Assembly: GCF_009882985.1 (NCBI RefSeq)
Contig: NZ_WTUZ01000010.1
Location: 62,352 to 126,351, forward strand
DNA length: 64,000 bases
Source: Paenibacillus silvestris
GTDB lineage: Bacteria; Bacillota; Bacilli; Paenibacillales; NBRC-103111
Reading direction: 5' to 3'
Both the position numbers and the translations under genes were made by a program. This document shows, one piece after another, positions 14,994 through 23,042 of the stretch; position 1 is the stretch's first letter, and each line of letters starts with the position of its first letter. The notes under the pieces are model-generated. The model saw only the letters and a program-made list of their open reading frames with translations. It was not told the DNA's origin and did not search any database.

Positions 14994-16694
14994 TTACTCT
15001 TTAGCAAACTGAACAGGTTGCACCAAAACTAAGATTTGATGCGGTCCTGTACGCTTCATAACTCGATATCCTGCTTTTGAAGCAGTCGCAATCCCTTCAT
15101 CATTAGGTTTACAATAACCTTTTGGAAGACATGTCCCATCGTCTCGCACAAGTATTTGTCCTAATAGTCCCACGGCGACCCATTCCGGCCTCTTCGACCT
15201 TGCCATGTATTCTTGCGATGAATCATAATTCGGATTAATACGCGGACGAGTTTCCATACGTTCAGGACTGATAACTTTTCCTTTTTGATCGAACACTGCG
15301 GGTATAAGAACATCATGCATCAGAACCCTGCCCCACTCATCGGTTATAAACTTGTCCTTCCATCTCAACTCTCCACTATTGGCCAAGAAAGATGGGGTTG
15401 CACTCGTTATGCCTAATAGATCATTATCATTCGAATTGGCTTTTCGGATACGATCACCCTCTCCATCCAGAGTCACCATGTAACCGACATCTATAGGTTG
15501 GCCGTCAATGGTTTCAAACATCTCTGCGAAGTCAGCACCGCCTCCAAACCAACCAACATCTGCAAAGCCCTTCCCATTATTCGTGCCTGAACCAATGATT
15601 TTGGCCGCCAAATTGTTTCCTGTTCCATCGTTGTTGAGACCATTGGCTAAAAACCAGGAAAAGTCGCTGTCCGCTCTTCCGGTTGTTCCCATAATGTGGG
15701 CACCTACAAATCCATTGGTACTTGTCTGAACTCCTTCGGAATGGGAAGCCGTTCCGCTGGCTATTGTTAAAATCCCCTCGGCATGGGCATTTAGCCCACT
15801 TGCTATCGTACCGGCGCCTTCCGCATGGGAGACAGGTCCAGTCGCTTGGGTTCCATTTCCTTCGGCATGTGAGGCAACACCGCTGGCGATCGTAGAGCTT
15901 CCTTCCGCATGCGCTGCTTCTCCACTCGCACTAGTGCCTTCCCCTTCAGCATGGGAAGCTACAGAACTCGCATTTGTACCTTGTCCTTCCGCGTGTGATG
16001 CAATTCCACTTGCCGTTGTACTAAAGCCTTGCGCATGCGATGACCTGCCACTGGCCGTAGTTAACCGTCCTTCTGAATGCGAAGCTAATCCGCTGGCTGT
16101 CGTATTGAACCCTTCCGCATGGGAAGCGTCCCCAATAGCTCTTCCAATTTGGCCTTCCGCATGACCTGCGAAACCACTTGCTGTTGACTCCGCGCCTTCG
16201 GCATGGGATGCATCCCCGCTTGCCGTAACAACTACCCCTTCCGCATGTGCAGCCAATCCACTTGCTGTATTTCCAAGACCTTCTGCATGTGAAGAATTTC
16301 CACTAGCTAGATTAGGGAAAGAAGTGCCAACTGAATCCACACCTCCTCCTTCAACATGGGAAGCCCTTCCACTGGCTGTATTCCCTTCGCCTTCTGCATG
16401 GGCATATATGCCAGAAACTGTCGTAGTCGTTTTTGTTCCCTCCGTATGTGAGGCTAGACCATTAGCGACCGTTGAATACCCTTCCGCATGGGAAGCGAAC
16501 CCTATAGACTTCGTAGTAGAACCCTCGGCCAATGAACATGGACCCAATGATTGCGTATGACAACCTGGCGTAAACGGCGGACCAGGGGGGCCTTTGGGTC
16601 CTACTGGTCCTTGGAATCCACGAGGCCCTCTAGGTCCCGCAGGTCCTGGTGGGCAGGGTCGACATTTATCTTTATTTTTATCTTTATGTGACAT
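14994..16694 (-). CDS. Collagen-like protein with SHAEG repeats and Peptidase_G2 autoprocessing domain
   Basis: A 566-residue chimera with no signal peptide. A Lys-rich, Cys-containing start (MSHKDKNKDKCRPC) leads into a short collagen-like Gly-X-Y tract (about residues 15-43). About 19 repeats of 14 residues follow, consensus SHAEGxxTxASGxA (about 50-325), which resemble the trimeric beta-roll head repeats of YadA-type adhesins. The C-terminus (about 385-560, from GGADFAEMFETIDGQP to YRVMKRTGPHQILVLVQ) matches Peptidase_G2, an intramolecular chaperone that trimerises fibrous proteins and cuts itself off, as in phage neck appendages. Such collagen-plus-head proteins occur on spore surfaces of Bacillota. 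GGAGGTGG precedes the ATG at 16692-16694. Confidence 0.85.
   Translation of the reverse strand: MSHKDKNKDKCRPCPPGPAGPRGPRGFQGPVGPKGPPGPPFTPGCHTQSLGPCSLAEGSTTKSIGFASHAEGYSTVANGLASHTEGTKTTTTVSGIYAHAEGEGNTASGRASHVEGGGVDSVGTSFPNLASGNSSHAEGLGNTASGLAAHAEGVVVTASGDASHAEGAESTASGFAGHAEGQIGRAIGDASHAEGFNTTASGLASHSEGRLTTASGRSSHAQGFSTTASGIASHAEGQGTNASSVASHAEGEGTSASGEAAHAEGSSTIASGVASHAEGNGTQATGPVSHAEGAGTIASGLNAHAEGILTIASGTASHSEGVQTSTNGFVGAHIMGTTGRADSDFSWFLANGLNNDGTGNNLAAKIIGSGTNNGKGFADVGWFGGGADFAEMFETIDGQPIDVGYMVTLDGEGDRIRKANSNDNDLLGITSATPSFLANSGELRWKDKFITDEWGRVLMHDVLIPAVFDQKGKVISPERMETRPRINPNYDSSQEYMARSKRPEWVAVGLLGQILVRDDGTCLPKGYCKPNDEGIATASKAGYRVMKRTGPHQILVLVQPVQFAKE
15712..16535 (-). repeat. 42-bp coding repeat array (SHAEG units)
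   Basis: Within the collagen-like gene about 19 units with a 42-bp period encode SHAEGxxTxASGxA. The DNA copies vary more than the protein, mostly at third positions, which implies selection on the protein and an older array. Two units carry insertions (SHTEGTKTTTTVSGIYA and SHVEGGGVDSVGTSFPNLAS). It is coding and is not a CRISPR. Confidence 0.9.
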
Positions 16695-16696
16695 AA

Positions 16697-16772
16697 GCCA
16701 CCTCCCCAAAAATACTAAATAATACATTCTATTTGTAAAGGGCAATGAATGCATCCAACACTTGGAGGTGGC
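16697..16772 (-). promoter_or_regulatory. Inverted repeat that could hide the ribosome binding site
   Basis: In the mRNA sense, GCCACCTCC (16772-16764) is exactly complementary to GGAGGTGGC (16705-16697), which is the ribosome binding site just before the ATG of the collagen-like gene. The 58-nt loop could carry the promoter instead; if transcription starts upstream of 16772, the pairing would block translation. Confidence 0.4.
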
Positions 16773-16814
16773 GACTAGTGGATTTTCTCTGATTCTATTC
16801 TATTTCGGCACAAA

Positions 16815-16862
16815 TAAGAGACTCACAGCAGCGGGCTGTGAGTCTCACATTTATTTTTGTCC
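16815..16862 (-). terminator. Terminator of the M20 dipeptidase gene
   Basis: GAGACTCACAGC and GCTGTGAGTCTC form a perfect 12-bp stem with a 5-nt loop (16817-16846). On the minus strand it is followed by a T-rich tail. It lies about 30 bp beyond the dipeptidase stop. Confidence 0.75.
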
Positions 16863-16874
16863 ACACAAGAATAT

Positions 16875-18233
16875 TCAAAGCCTTTTCAAAAATGAGGTAA
16901 TGGTCAAAAGTCCTTTATCAAAGTTTTCAAGGTTAAAATGTTCATTCGGAGCGTGCAAATTCTCATCCGGAAGCCCGAATCCCATCAATACAACTGGTGC
17001 TTGAAAAATACGAGAAAACATTTCAACGACAGGTATTGTCCCGCCATCCCTTGTAAACAAAGGCCTTATGCCGTAGACCTCCTCATATGCATCAGCTGCA
17101 AGCTGCAGAAAGACATTCTTAGAATCAAGACGAAATGCCGGGACCTGAAAACCGGATTTAACAAATAACTTTGCACCTGGTTGAATGGAGTCTTCCAAGT
17201 GGCGCGTAATCTTGTTTATAATATCTTGCGGATCTTGCTCGCCGACAAGACGGCACGAAATTTTAGCATGTGCTTCCCTTGGGATAACTGTCTTCAAACC
17301 TTCACCTTGGAATCCGCCATAGACCCCGTTAAAATCTAGCGTCGGCCTTACACCAACACGTTCGATGAAGGAATAGCCTTCCTCACCGTACAAGGCGTCC
17401 AGCCCCAGACTCTTACGAACCCCTTCTTCGTCGTGGTTCATTTCCACGACTTCCGCTCTCATCGATGGCGTAATTTCGGGCACGCCTTCGTAGAAACCCT
17501 CAACCGTCACTTTGCCCGCTTTATCGTGAAGCGAAGCCAGTAAGCTGACCAATGCATTCAGGGCATTCGGAACACCGCCACCAAAAAGACCGGAATGCAG
17601 ATCAGAATTGGCCGTTCGCACACTCACCTCAAGTGAACACACACCACGGAGACCAACCGTGATTGACGGTCTGCCTTTTTCGAGCATGGCCATATCGGAT
17701 ATGAGCAGCACGTCCGCAGCCAACATTTGTTGATGCTCTTCGAGAAATGAAGGAAGATTAGGGCTAGTTAGCTCCTCCTCCCCTTCAATACAGAACTTGA
17801 TATTGATCGGCAGTGTTCCTTCCTGCTTTAAAATCGCTTCAACCGCCTTGATATGTAAAAATAATTGACCTTTATCGTCTGTAGCCCCGCGTGCATAAAG
17901 CTTGCCGTCGCGAATCTCTGGCTCGAATGGCGGCGTTGTCCACAACGGAAGCGGATCGACAGGTTGCACGTCATAATGACCGTAGACGAGCACAGTCGGC
18001 TTGCCTGGAGCATGCAAGTAATCCGCCGTCACAATAGGAAATCCATCTGTCAGATGTATCTCAACATACTCCATACCTGCATGGATAAGCTGACTCGCAA
18101 ACCAATTAGCCGCCCTAATCATGTCAGAACTATAATCGGATAGCGCAGAAATGCTGGGAATAGAAAGTATCTCCATGAGTTCAGAAAGGTGTTGATCTTT
18201 ATTTTCCGAAAAATAGCGTTCATAATTTATCAA
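16875..18233 (-). CDS. M20-family dipeptidase/metallopeptidase
   Basis: A 452-residue di-zinc peptidase of the M20/CNDP dipeptidase group. His86 and Asp88 are in GHYDVQPVD, the bridging Asp119 in GATDDKG, and the Glu pair in EGEEE at about 150-153. The dimerisation domain begins around SVRTANSDLHSGLFGG, with RDGGTIPV near the C-terminus, both characteristic of the CNDP branch. It hydrolyses dipeptides or similar N-acyl amino acids in the cytosol. The start is TTG with AGGAG eight bases upstream. Confidence 0.9.
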   Translation of the reverse strand: MINYERYFSENKDQHLSELMEILSIPSISALSDYSSDMIRAANWFASQLIHAGMEYVEIHLTDGFPIVTADYLHAPGKPTVLVYGHYDVQPVDPLPLWTTPPFEPEIRDGKLYARGATDDKGQLFLHIKAVEAILKQEGTLPINIKFCIEGEEELTSPNLPSFLEEHQQMLAADVLLISDMAMLEKGRPSITVGLRGVCSLEVSVRTANSDLHSGLFGGGVPNALNALVSLLASLHDKAGKVTVEGFYEGVPEITPSMRAEVVEMNHDEEGVRKSLGLDALYGEEGYSFIERVGVRPTLDFNGVYGGFQGEGLKTVIPREAHAKISCRLVGEQDPQDIINKITRHLEDSIQPGAKLFVKSGFQVPAFRLDSKNVFLQLAADAYEEVYGIRPLFTRDGGTIPVVEMFSRIFQAPVVLMGFGLPDENLHAPNEHFNLENFDKGLLTITSFLKRL

Positions 18234-18261
18234 TTACATGACTCCTTTAACTTACGATGAA

Positions 18262-18723
18262 TTAAATATACCGGTACTCTCGGAAGGTAGCCGCTTGTCC
18301 GTGGTTATGACCGGTCTCATCGATCAGATTCCACACCGTTGTATCCACGATATAGAATCGTCGACCTGACTTGGAAATCCGGATTCCCGTGTAGTTGTCG
18401 ATGAAGCCTTGTTCATTGACAATCCTCAGGAAATGGTCACGCGCCTCCCGTTCCATCGGCTCCGCCGTTAAACGAGATGGCGTTTGCGTAAATGTGTCCC
18501 CATCCATCTCCCATAACTTCTGAGCTGCCAGGTTGCCGAAATTGAGCACTGGATCCTGTTCGTGTCCATGGGAAAGGACGATGAACGGCAAATGATATAA
18601 CGCTTCAAATTCCGTTCCAGGTAACGGCTCATCTTCCAACAGTTTCTTCCCTGTTAAGCGCTCGTAACTGTCAATAATTAAGCGGGCATGGGCGTTAGTC
18701 GCCCCTATTCCAGTAATAGTCAT
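18262..18723 (-). CDS. MEKHLA domain protein
   Basis: A 153-residue protein consisting of one MEKHLA domain, a PAS-like module (DEPLPGTEFEALYHLPFIVL, VLNFGNLAAQKLWEM, PSRLTAEPMEREAR, NYTGIRISKSGRRFYIVDTT). The domain occurs C-terminally in plant HD-ZIP III factors and alone in many bacteria; a sensory role is assumed but unproven. It starts at the ATG at 18721-18723 with GGGGAA upstream. It precedes the M20 peptidase gene by 28 bases, so the two may be co-transcribed. Confidence 0.85.
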   Translation of the reverse strand: MTITGIGATNAHARLIIDSYERLTGKKLLEDEPLPGTEFEALYHLPFIVLSHGHEQDPVLNFGNLAAQKLWEMDGDTFTQTPSRLTAEPMEREARDHFLRIVNEQGFIDNYTGIRISKSGRRFYIVDTTVWNLIDETGHNHGQAATFREYRYI

Positions 18724-18866
18724 GGTGTTGTTCCCCTATCCATTTGATTGTCTAAGTTGTTAATTCGTATGTTCAGTGTAAAATTTTATTAAATCCACAA
18801 CAAATTATGAAATAATCAATATAATATAAAAATATTTATAAGATCGAATAGCCCTGCTAGACATAC

Positions 18867-18906
18867 AAAAAAAGACAGCTAGCTTTTTCCGCCATCTGTC
18901 TTTTAA
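18867..18906 (-). terminator. Terminator of the DUF2089-SHOCT cluster
   Basis: AAAGACAG (18871-18878) pairs with CTGTCTTT (18896-18903). On the minus strand the stem ends in a run of seven T, about 25 bp after the last gene of the cluster. Confidence 0.85.
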
Positions 18907-18930
18907 TTTATAGATATACAATCTACCAAC

Positions 18931-19275
18931 CTACAAGATTATCAACACTTCCGTACCGTCCTGAGCCTGAACATCAACCAGAACCGTCCCTTTACAGCGC
19001 TGCAACTCGTTAATTAGCTGACTGATGACTAGCTTCGTGTTGCGGTTATCAAGAGTTGAAAGTACCAGCTCAATCCCAAACCGACTGCTGTCCCCATCGT
19101 ACCCAGTTTCGGAGCTTGAGTTCCAACTCGCTTGTCGGTCTTGCTGGTACATCCAATCCCTCATTTTGCGCTGTACGAAATTAGAAGTCAGAATACCGCT
19201 GCCCATGTGCAATATTGAATAAGGGACTGGAATCGTAAAAGCGAGCTTATTGGTTTTAACCTTCACAGTCATCAT
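18931..19275 (-). CDS. Uncharacterised protein of the DUF2089 cluster
   Basis: A 114-residue soluble protein that I do not recognise. It has a hydrophobic N-terminal stretch with many beta-formers (KLAFTIPVPYSILHMGSGIL), a polar middle (YQQDRQASWNSSSETGYDGD) and a C-terminal LVISQLINELQRCKGTVLVDVQAQDGTEVLIIL. The end resembles that of the preceding gene product (a helix, then DVxxxDGTEV-type strands), so both may share a small alpha/beta domain. It starts six bases after the previous stop, with only a weak site (GAGTGAT). Confidence 0.6.
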   Translation of the reverse strand: MMTVKVKTNKLAFTIPVPYSILHMGSGILTSNFVQRKMRDWMYQQDRQASWNSSSETGYDGDSSRFGIELVLSTLDNRNTKLVISQLINELQRCKGTVLVDVQAQDGTEVLIIL

Positions 19276-19281
19276 GAGCGA

Positions 19282-19713
19282 TCACTCAATGACTACTGTG
19301 ACTGTATCATGTTCACCAGAGCGAACATCAACAATTTGCCCGTCAAGTTCGTTTTCGATGGCATCGATCAGCAGGCTGATATCGATATCCTTCACATACT
19401 TCGCAGCCTGTGGAATATTGGACGCGATGCTGTGCCCCGCAACGAGAACAGCCTTCACTAGTTTAATTGGCAAATTGATGTTGACGTTATCGTTTTCTTG
19501 TGAAGTTACACGTATTTTCAATGTTTTATCTAAATATCGGCTGGATACCGATGAAAGTTTCTTCGAAAAGTCAGATTTACCCATTACCTGCATGACTTGC
19601 GATGAATGGGTCATAGGCTTCTCTTTTAGCGCGTCGATTAGCTCCGAAGCCTTGACTGAATCAATTCTGCCTTCTTGCATCATGGACAACACTTTGCTGA
19701 TTTCTTCTTTCAT
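19282..19713 (-). CDS. SHOCT-like/YvlB-like domain protein
   Basis: A 143-residue protein. Residues 1-32 (EEISKVLSMMQEGRIDSVKASELIDAL) form a short helical SHOCT-like oligomerisation motif, as at the start of YvlB-type proteins. The rest carries beta-rich segments (LKIRVTSQENDNVNINLPIKLVKAVL) and an acidic end (GQIVDVRSGEHDTVTVVIE). A strong AGGGAGG precedes the ATG. It lies 12 bases after the DUF2089 gene, and the helical motif closely resembles the C-terminal tail of that protein. Its role is unknown; a link with envelope stress regulation is conjecture. Confidence 0.65.
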   Translation of the reverse strand: MKEEISKVLSMMQEGRIDSVKASELIDALKEKPMTHSSQVMQVMGKSDFSKKLSSVSSRYLDKTLKIRVTSQENDNVNINLPIKLVKAVLVAGHSIASNIPQAAKYVKDIDISLLIDAIENELDGQIVDVRSGEHDTVTVVIE

Positions 19714-19725
19714 CGTTTTTCCTCC

Positions 19726-20091
19726 CTATTCTTCTTTCAACATTTTGACCGCTTCATCCGCTGTAATTTCGCCATTCTCCAACATGGAAATGATCTTCTT
19801 CTCATCCACTTCCGATTTCTTGCGCGTCTCAAATCCGAGGGCAGTGATGATATCATTGAGCTTGCCGCGCACCGTCGGGTAAGAGATGCCAAGCTCTTTC
19901 TCCACTTCCTTGATGTTGCCCCTATTCACTAGAAAGGTGTACACAAAATGCAGCTGTTCCGGTGAAAGTAGAGCCAACTTTGACAATTCAAACGTGTTTT
20001 CAATCGTTGTCTGGCAATGTCCGCATGCCAGTTTGACGGCGTGCAGTGAATGGTCGCATACAGGACACTGTGTGATGATAGGATATTTCAT
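19726..20091 (-). CDS. DUF2089 regulator with zinc finger and SHOCT-like tail
   Basis: A 121-residue protein of the DUF2089 family. An N-terminal zinc finger uses CPVC and CGHC (residues 9-29). A helix-turn-helix-like middle follows (LNRGNIKEVEKELGISYPTV, then RGKLNDIITALGF), probably DNA-binding. The tail KIISMLENGEITADEAVKML is the same kind of short helical motif that opens the next protein. It is the first gene of a three-gene unit and probably its regulator. A GGGAGTGG site precedes the ATG at 20089-20091. Confidence 0.82.
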   Translation of the reverse strand: MKYPIITQCPVCDHSLHAVKLACGHCQTTIENTFELSKLALLSPEQLHFVYTFLVNRGNIKEVEKELGISYPTVRGKLNDIITALGFETRKKSEVDEKKIISMLENGEITADEAVKMLKEE

Positions 20092-20224
20092 ACTCCACTC
20101 CCTTCTTTATTTATATTATAATTCAGAATATTAAATATATGAACGCATGAAGTTAATTTTTTTAATTTAAATATCAATAATATTAATTTTTGAGTTAACT
20201 CCACCACGAATTTTGGGAGCATCT

Positions 20225-20456
20225 CTTTGGATAAACAGGAAATAAGGCCGCTAATTCTCCCAATAACACATTAATGGGACGAACAACTGGAACTTCTCCT
20301 GTTCATGCAGATGATTGAGTATGGAAACAGGGTTAAAGGAGCGAATTAACTGGGCTTTTTCCAGTTATTAGTCTCAGATTCATAAAAAAATAGGCTATCC
20401 CAAGTCATCCAATGACAGAGGGAGCGCCTATTTTTGAACTTTCTGGGACAGCCTAA
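20225..20456 (-). repeat. Composite intergenic repeat, copy B
   Basis: The stretch between the DUF2089 gene and the beta-lactamase-like gene has no gene. TAGGCTATCCCA (20391-20402) pairs with TGGGACAGCCTA (20444-20455) around the inner hairpin GTCAT-CCA-ATGAC (20404-20416). The outer stem keeps the same A-C mismatch as copy A. Beyond it are three palindromic units at about 20234-20260, 20285-20303 and 20344-20369. The rest (20095-20220) is AT-rich and should hold the DUF2089 promoter. Confidence 0.7.
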
Positions 20457-20474
20457 TCTTTTATACAAACGGTA

Positions 20475-21719
20475 TTAGTCTTCGATTGCCTGATACACTG
20501 TGGTCCAGAAATCGTGAATAAGCCGCGCTGAATCCGGAGTGGACATCCCGACCTGCGTGAGCAGAATGCCAATGAGCTGGTTGTCTGGATCGGCGTAGGT
20601 CGAGGTGCCGCTCCCGCCATCCCAGCCGAACTGGCCGACGGACGCATAGTCACCACGGTAGGTCCGCACCGCCATGCCGAATCCCCATCCGCCGTGCTGA
20701 CCTTGGCCGAAAGACAAATGGACGTTGTTGATGGCCATGGCAGATCGGACGGCTTGCTGCTCCGGCGTGAGGCGATTGGTGGTCATAAGCTGAATGGCTG
20801 GCCGGGACAGTATCCGTTCGGTGCCATGCACTCCGTTATTCAGGAGCATCCGGTAGTAAGCATGATAATCGTCAACGGTGGAGGTAAGTCCGCCGCCTCC
20901 GCCTTGGAATGCTGGATTCAGGTTGTAGCGTCCACCCTTGGCCTCGTCCCACACATTGAACTCTCCAGTCTGTGGGTTGGGAGCGTAGAGTGGTGGCAGC
21001 CTGTCGATCTTGTTATCGGGTACATGGAAACTAGTGTCCTTCATGCCCAGCGGGTCAAAAATGCGATCACGCAGGAACGATTCGAACGATTGCCCCGTCA
21101 CCCTAGCGACGAGCACACCGAGTAGATCGTTGCTGATGTGGTACTGCCAGCGCTCTCCCGGCTGGTACATCAGCGGGAGTGTGCCGAGACGCCGCATCCA
21201 CTCATCCGGTTCGGGCATCGGCGTCGGCAGATCGGGCGTGAGCCCCTGCTCGAAGATCGCACCCATAATCGGCGAGCCCAGAAGCGTTATATCCATGCCG
21301 AGCCCGAACGTGGAGGTCAACAGGTCCCTTACGGTGATTGGCCTCCGCGCTGGCACAGTGTCGTCTAGCGGTCCATCGACCCGTTTGAGCACTCGCCTGT
21401 CAGCAAGCTCTGGCAGCCATGGATCAACCGGGTCATCCAGTCGCAGCTTGCATTCATCAAGCAAAATCATTACAGGTGCGACCGCGACCGGCTTCGAAGT
21501 GGACGCCATCCGGAAGATCGTGTCCCGGCTCATTGGCGCACCACCGTCATGGCGCATCGTACCCATTGCTTCCACGTGCTTCTCATCGTTCCGGCTGATC
21601 AGGGCTACGAGCCCAGGAATTTTCCCGGATTCAACGTGCCGTTCCAGTACATCACGCATTCTGATTAGCCCTGATTTGGAGAAACCGCCCTTACTTTGTT
21701 CCGTTGTGATCTTTGTCAT
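20475..21719 (-). CDS. Serine beta-lactamase-like hydrolase (class C/EstB type)
   Basis: A 414-residue penicillin-binding-like serine hydrolase (beta-lactamase family). The nucleophile motif STSK lies in FRMASTSKPV and the second motif is YHISN. The third (H/K-x-G) is probably in the FGWDGGSGTS region. No export signal was found, so it is more likely an esterase or D-amino peptidase-like enzyme than a resistance enzyme. The ATG at 21717-21719 has AGGAGGG upstream, 13 bases after the preceding stop; it is the third gene of a padR operon. Its base composition is more GC-rich than its neighbours, which may indicate transfer. Confidence 0.85.
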   Translation of the reverse strand: MTKITTEQSKGGFSKSGLIRMRDVLERHVESGKIPGLVALISRNDEKHVEAMGTMRHDGGAPMSRDTIFRMASTSKPVAVAPVMILLDECKLRLDDPVDPWLPELADRRVLKRVDGPLDDTVPARRPITVRDLLTSTFGLGMDITLLGSPIMGAIFEQGLTPDLPTPMPEPDEWMRRLGTLPLMYQPGERWQYHISNDLLGVLVARVTGQSFESFLRDRIFDPLGMKDTSFHVPDNKIDRLPPLYAPNPQTGEFNVWDEAKGGRYNLNPAFQGGGGGLTSTVDDYHAYYRMLLNNGVHGTERILSRPAIQLMTTNRLTPEQQAVRSAMAINNVHLSFGQGQHGGWGFGMAVRTYRGDYASVGQFGWDGGSGTSTYADPDNQLIGILLTQVGMSTPDSARLIHDFWTTVYQAIED

Positions 21720-21732
21720 TTGTTTTCCCTCC

Positions 21733-22599
21733 TTAACGAATCGTAACTTTGGATAGTTCGGCTCCCATACCTTTGAGCAGCGCATAGGTCAGTTTATCCA
21801 TTGTTGCCCCGTCAAAGATGACGGTTTTGATCATACGATAGTACTTATTAGTGAGAGTAAACCCAGGCTGAAAAGATACATTATGAAAGGTAGCGCCCTT
21901 GAATGAGACTTCGGTTAACGCTGCTTTGTCAAATTTCACCCCGATAAATGTCTGCCCATCAAAACGTTGCCCGGTCAGATCCGTATATTTGAAATCAACG
22001 CCTTCAAATACACAACCTTCAAAAACCGTTTTTCTAAGATCGGTCATCGTTAACGTAACATCAGTTAGTCGTACACCCGTGAATTTGGCACCATCAAGTC
22101 CCGACTTGCTGAAATTTGTTCGTACTAGGATCGTCTTATTGAAGCTTGCATTTTTCAAATCAAGTGTGATTAGGCTGCAGTCCGTCAGATTCGCACCATC
22201 AAAATTGGCTTCGCGCACATCACTGGCCTTAAATGAACTGCCGGTCAAATCTGCACCTGAAAAGTCGGAACCGTGCAGCGCACTGCCCTTAAACTGCCCC
22301 TTATGGGCCGTAACGCCTGCAAAATCACTATCCGTGAGGTTGCTTCCACTGAAATTGGTCAATACTTGCCGTTCCAATGAACGGGAGAGGTTAGCGACCT
22401 CCAGAATCGTTTGCTCAATGTCGCCAATACTTTCCACAGTCATTTTGAACGCTGTTTCATCATCTTTACCCTCCTCTCTTAGTTCACGATATCGCTCTTG
22501 CAAATCGCTAAGAAGGTCAGCCTTTAATTCGGTGACACTCTTCACCCCGTCGTATGGTGTAAATACGCTGTTCAGATAATTCGTCAATTTGGGATTCAT
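21733..22599 (-). CDS. HAAS-domain plus pentapeptide-repeat protein
   Basis: A 288-residue protein. Residues 1-75 (YLNSVFTPYDGVKSVTELKA, then LQERYRELREEGKDDETAF) form a HAAS/permease-prefix domain, normally a partner of PadR regulators at the N-terminus of membrane proteins. The rest is a pentapeptide array with A(D/N)Lxx units (FSGADLTGSSFKASDVREAN, FDGANLTDCSLITLDLKNAS) down to about residue 240, which should fold as a right-handed quadrilateral beta-helix. It has no membrane segment. The arrangement with padR upstream is standard for HAAS proteins, but fusion to pentapeptides is not something I know. Function unknown. Confidence 0.8.
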   Translation of the reverse strand: MNPKLTNYLNSVFTPYDGVKSVTELKADLLSDLQERYRELREEGKDDETAFKMTVESIGDIEQTILEVANLSRSLERQVLTNFSGSNLTDSDFAGVTAHKGQFKGSALHGSDFSGADLTGSSFKASDVREANFDGANLTDCSLITLDLKNASFNKTILVRTNFSKSGLDGAKFTGVRLTDVTLTMTDLRKTVFEGCVFEGVDFKYTDLTGQRFDGQTFIGVKFDKAALTEVSFKGATFHNVSFQPGFTLTNKYYRMIKTVIFDGATMDKLTYALLKGMGAELSKVTIR

Positions 22600-22611
22600 T
22601 CAAATCACTCC

Positions 22612-22941
22612 TTATACTAAGTTCTCTAACACGCGTTTTGCATACTCCCAGTTGCTTTTGTTGCGATCGTAAGTGTTCTTGCCCTTTTCGGTTATTCTAA
22701 AATATTTACGTCGTCCGCCCTGTGATTCATCGCCCCAATACCACTCAATGTCGCCATCTGCTTCAAGCCGTCGAAAGCTGGAGTACATCGTAGCTTCCTT
22801 AAGTTCATACTCACCGCTTGAACGCTCAGCGATTAGTTTGACAATCTCGTAACCGTATCGATCAGCTTCGGACAAAAGCCGTAATATCATTGTATCTGTA
22901 TGTCCTCGCAGCAGGTCGGATGTGATCTTGTTCTCGCTCAT
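22612..22941 (-). CDS. PadR-family transcriptional regulator
   Basis: A 109-residue PadR winged-helix protein (LLRGHTDTMILRLLSEADRY, GYEIVKLIAERSSGEYEL, TMYSSFRRLEADGDIEWY, GGRRKYFRITEKGK). It starts at the ATG at 22939-22941 after a perfect GGAGGTGAT site and lies 12 bases before the HAAS-pentapeptide gene. Subfamily-2 PadR proteins of this size typically repress the downstream gene, and the HAAS partner is thought to modulate them. Confidence 0.92.
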   Translation of the reverse strand: MSENKITSDLLRGHTDTMILRLLSEADRYGYEIVKLIAERSSGEYELKEATMYSSFRRLEADGDIEWYWGDESQGGRRKYFRITEKGKNTYDRNKSNWEYAKRVLENLV

Positions 22942-23042
22942 ACAATCACCTCCATAACTGTATGATAAGCCATATTACTCTGACTGTCAAGGTACTACTC
23001 TCATTATATTACTGGATAGAGCGCTTTCTCAACGATTATACG

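Noticed and set aside
15712-16535. Regular 42-bp repeats suggesting a CRISPR or satellite
   Set aside because: The period is 14 codons, the reading frame is kept and variation is mostly synonymous, so they are coding repeats.
20475-21719. Beta-lactam resistance gene
   Set aside because: No export signal, so it is unlikely to protect the cell wall; esterase-like members are common.
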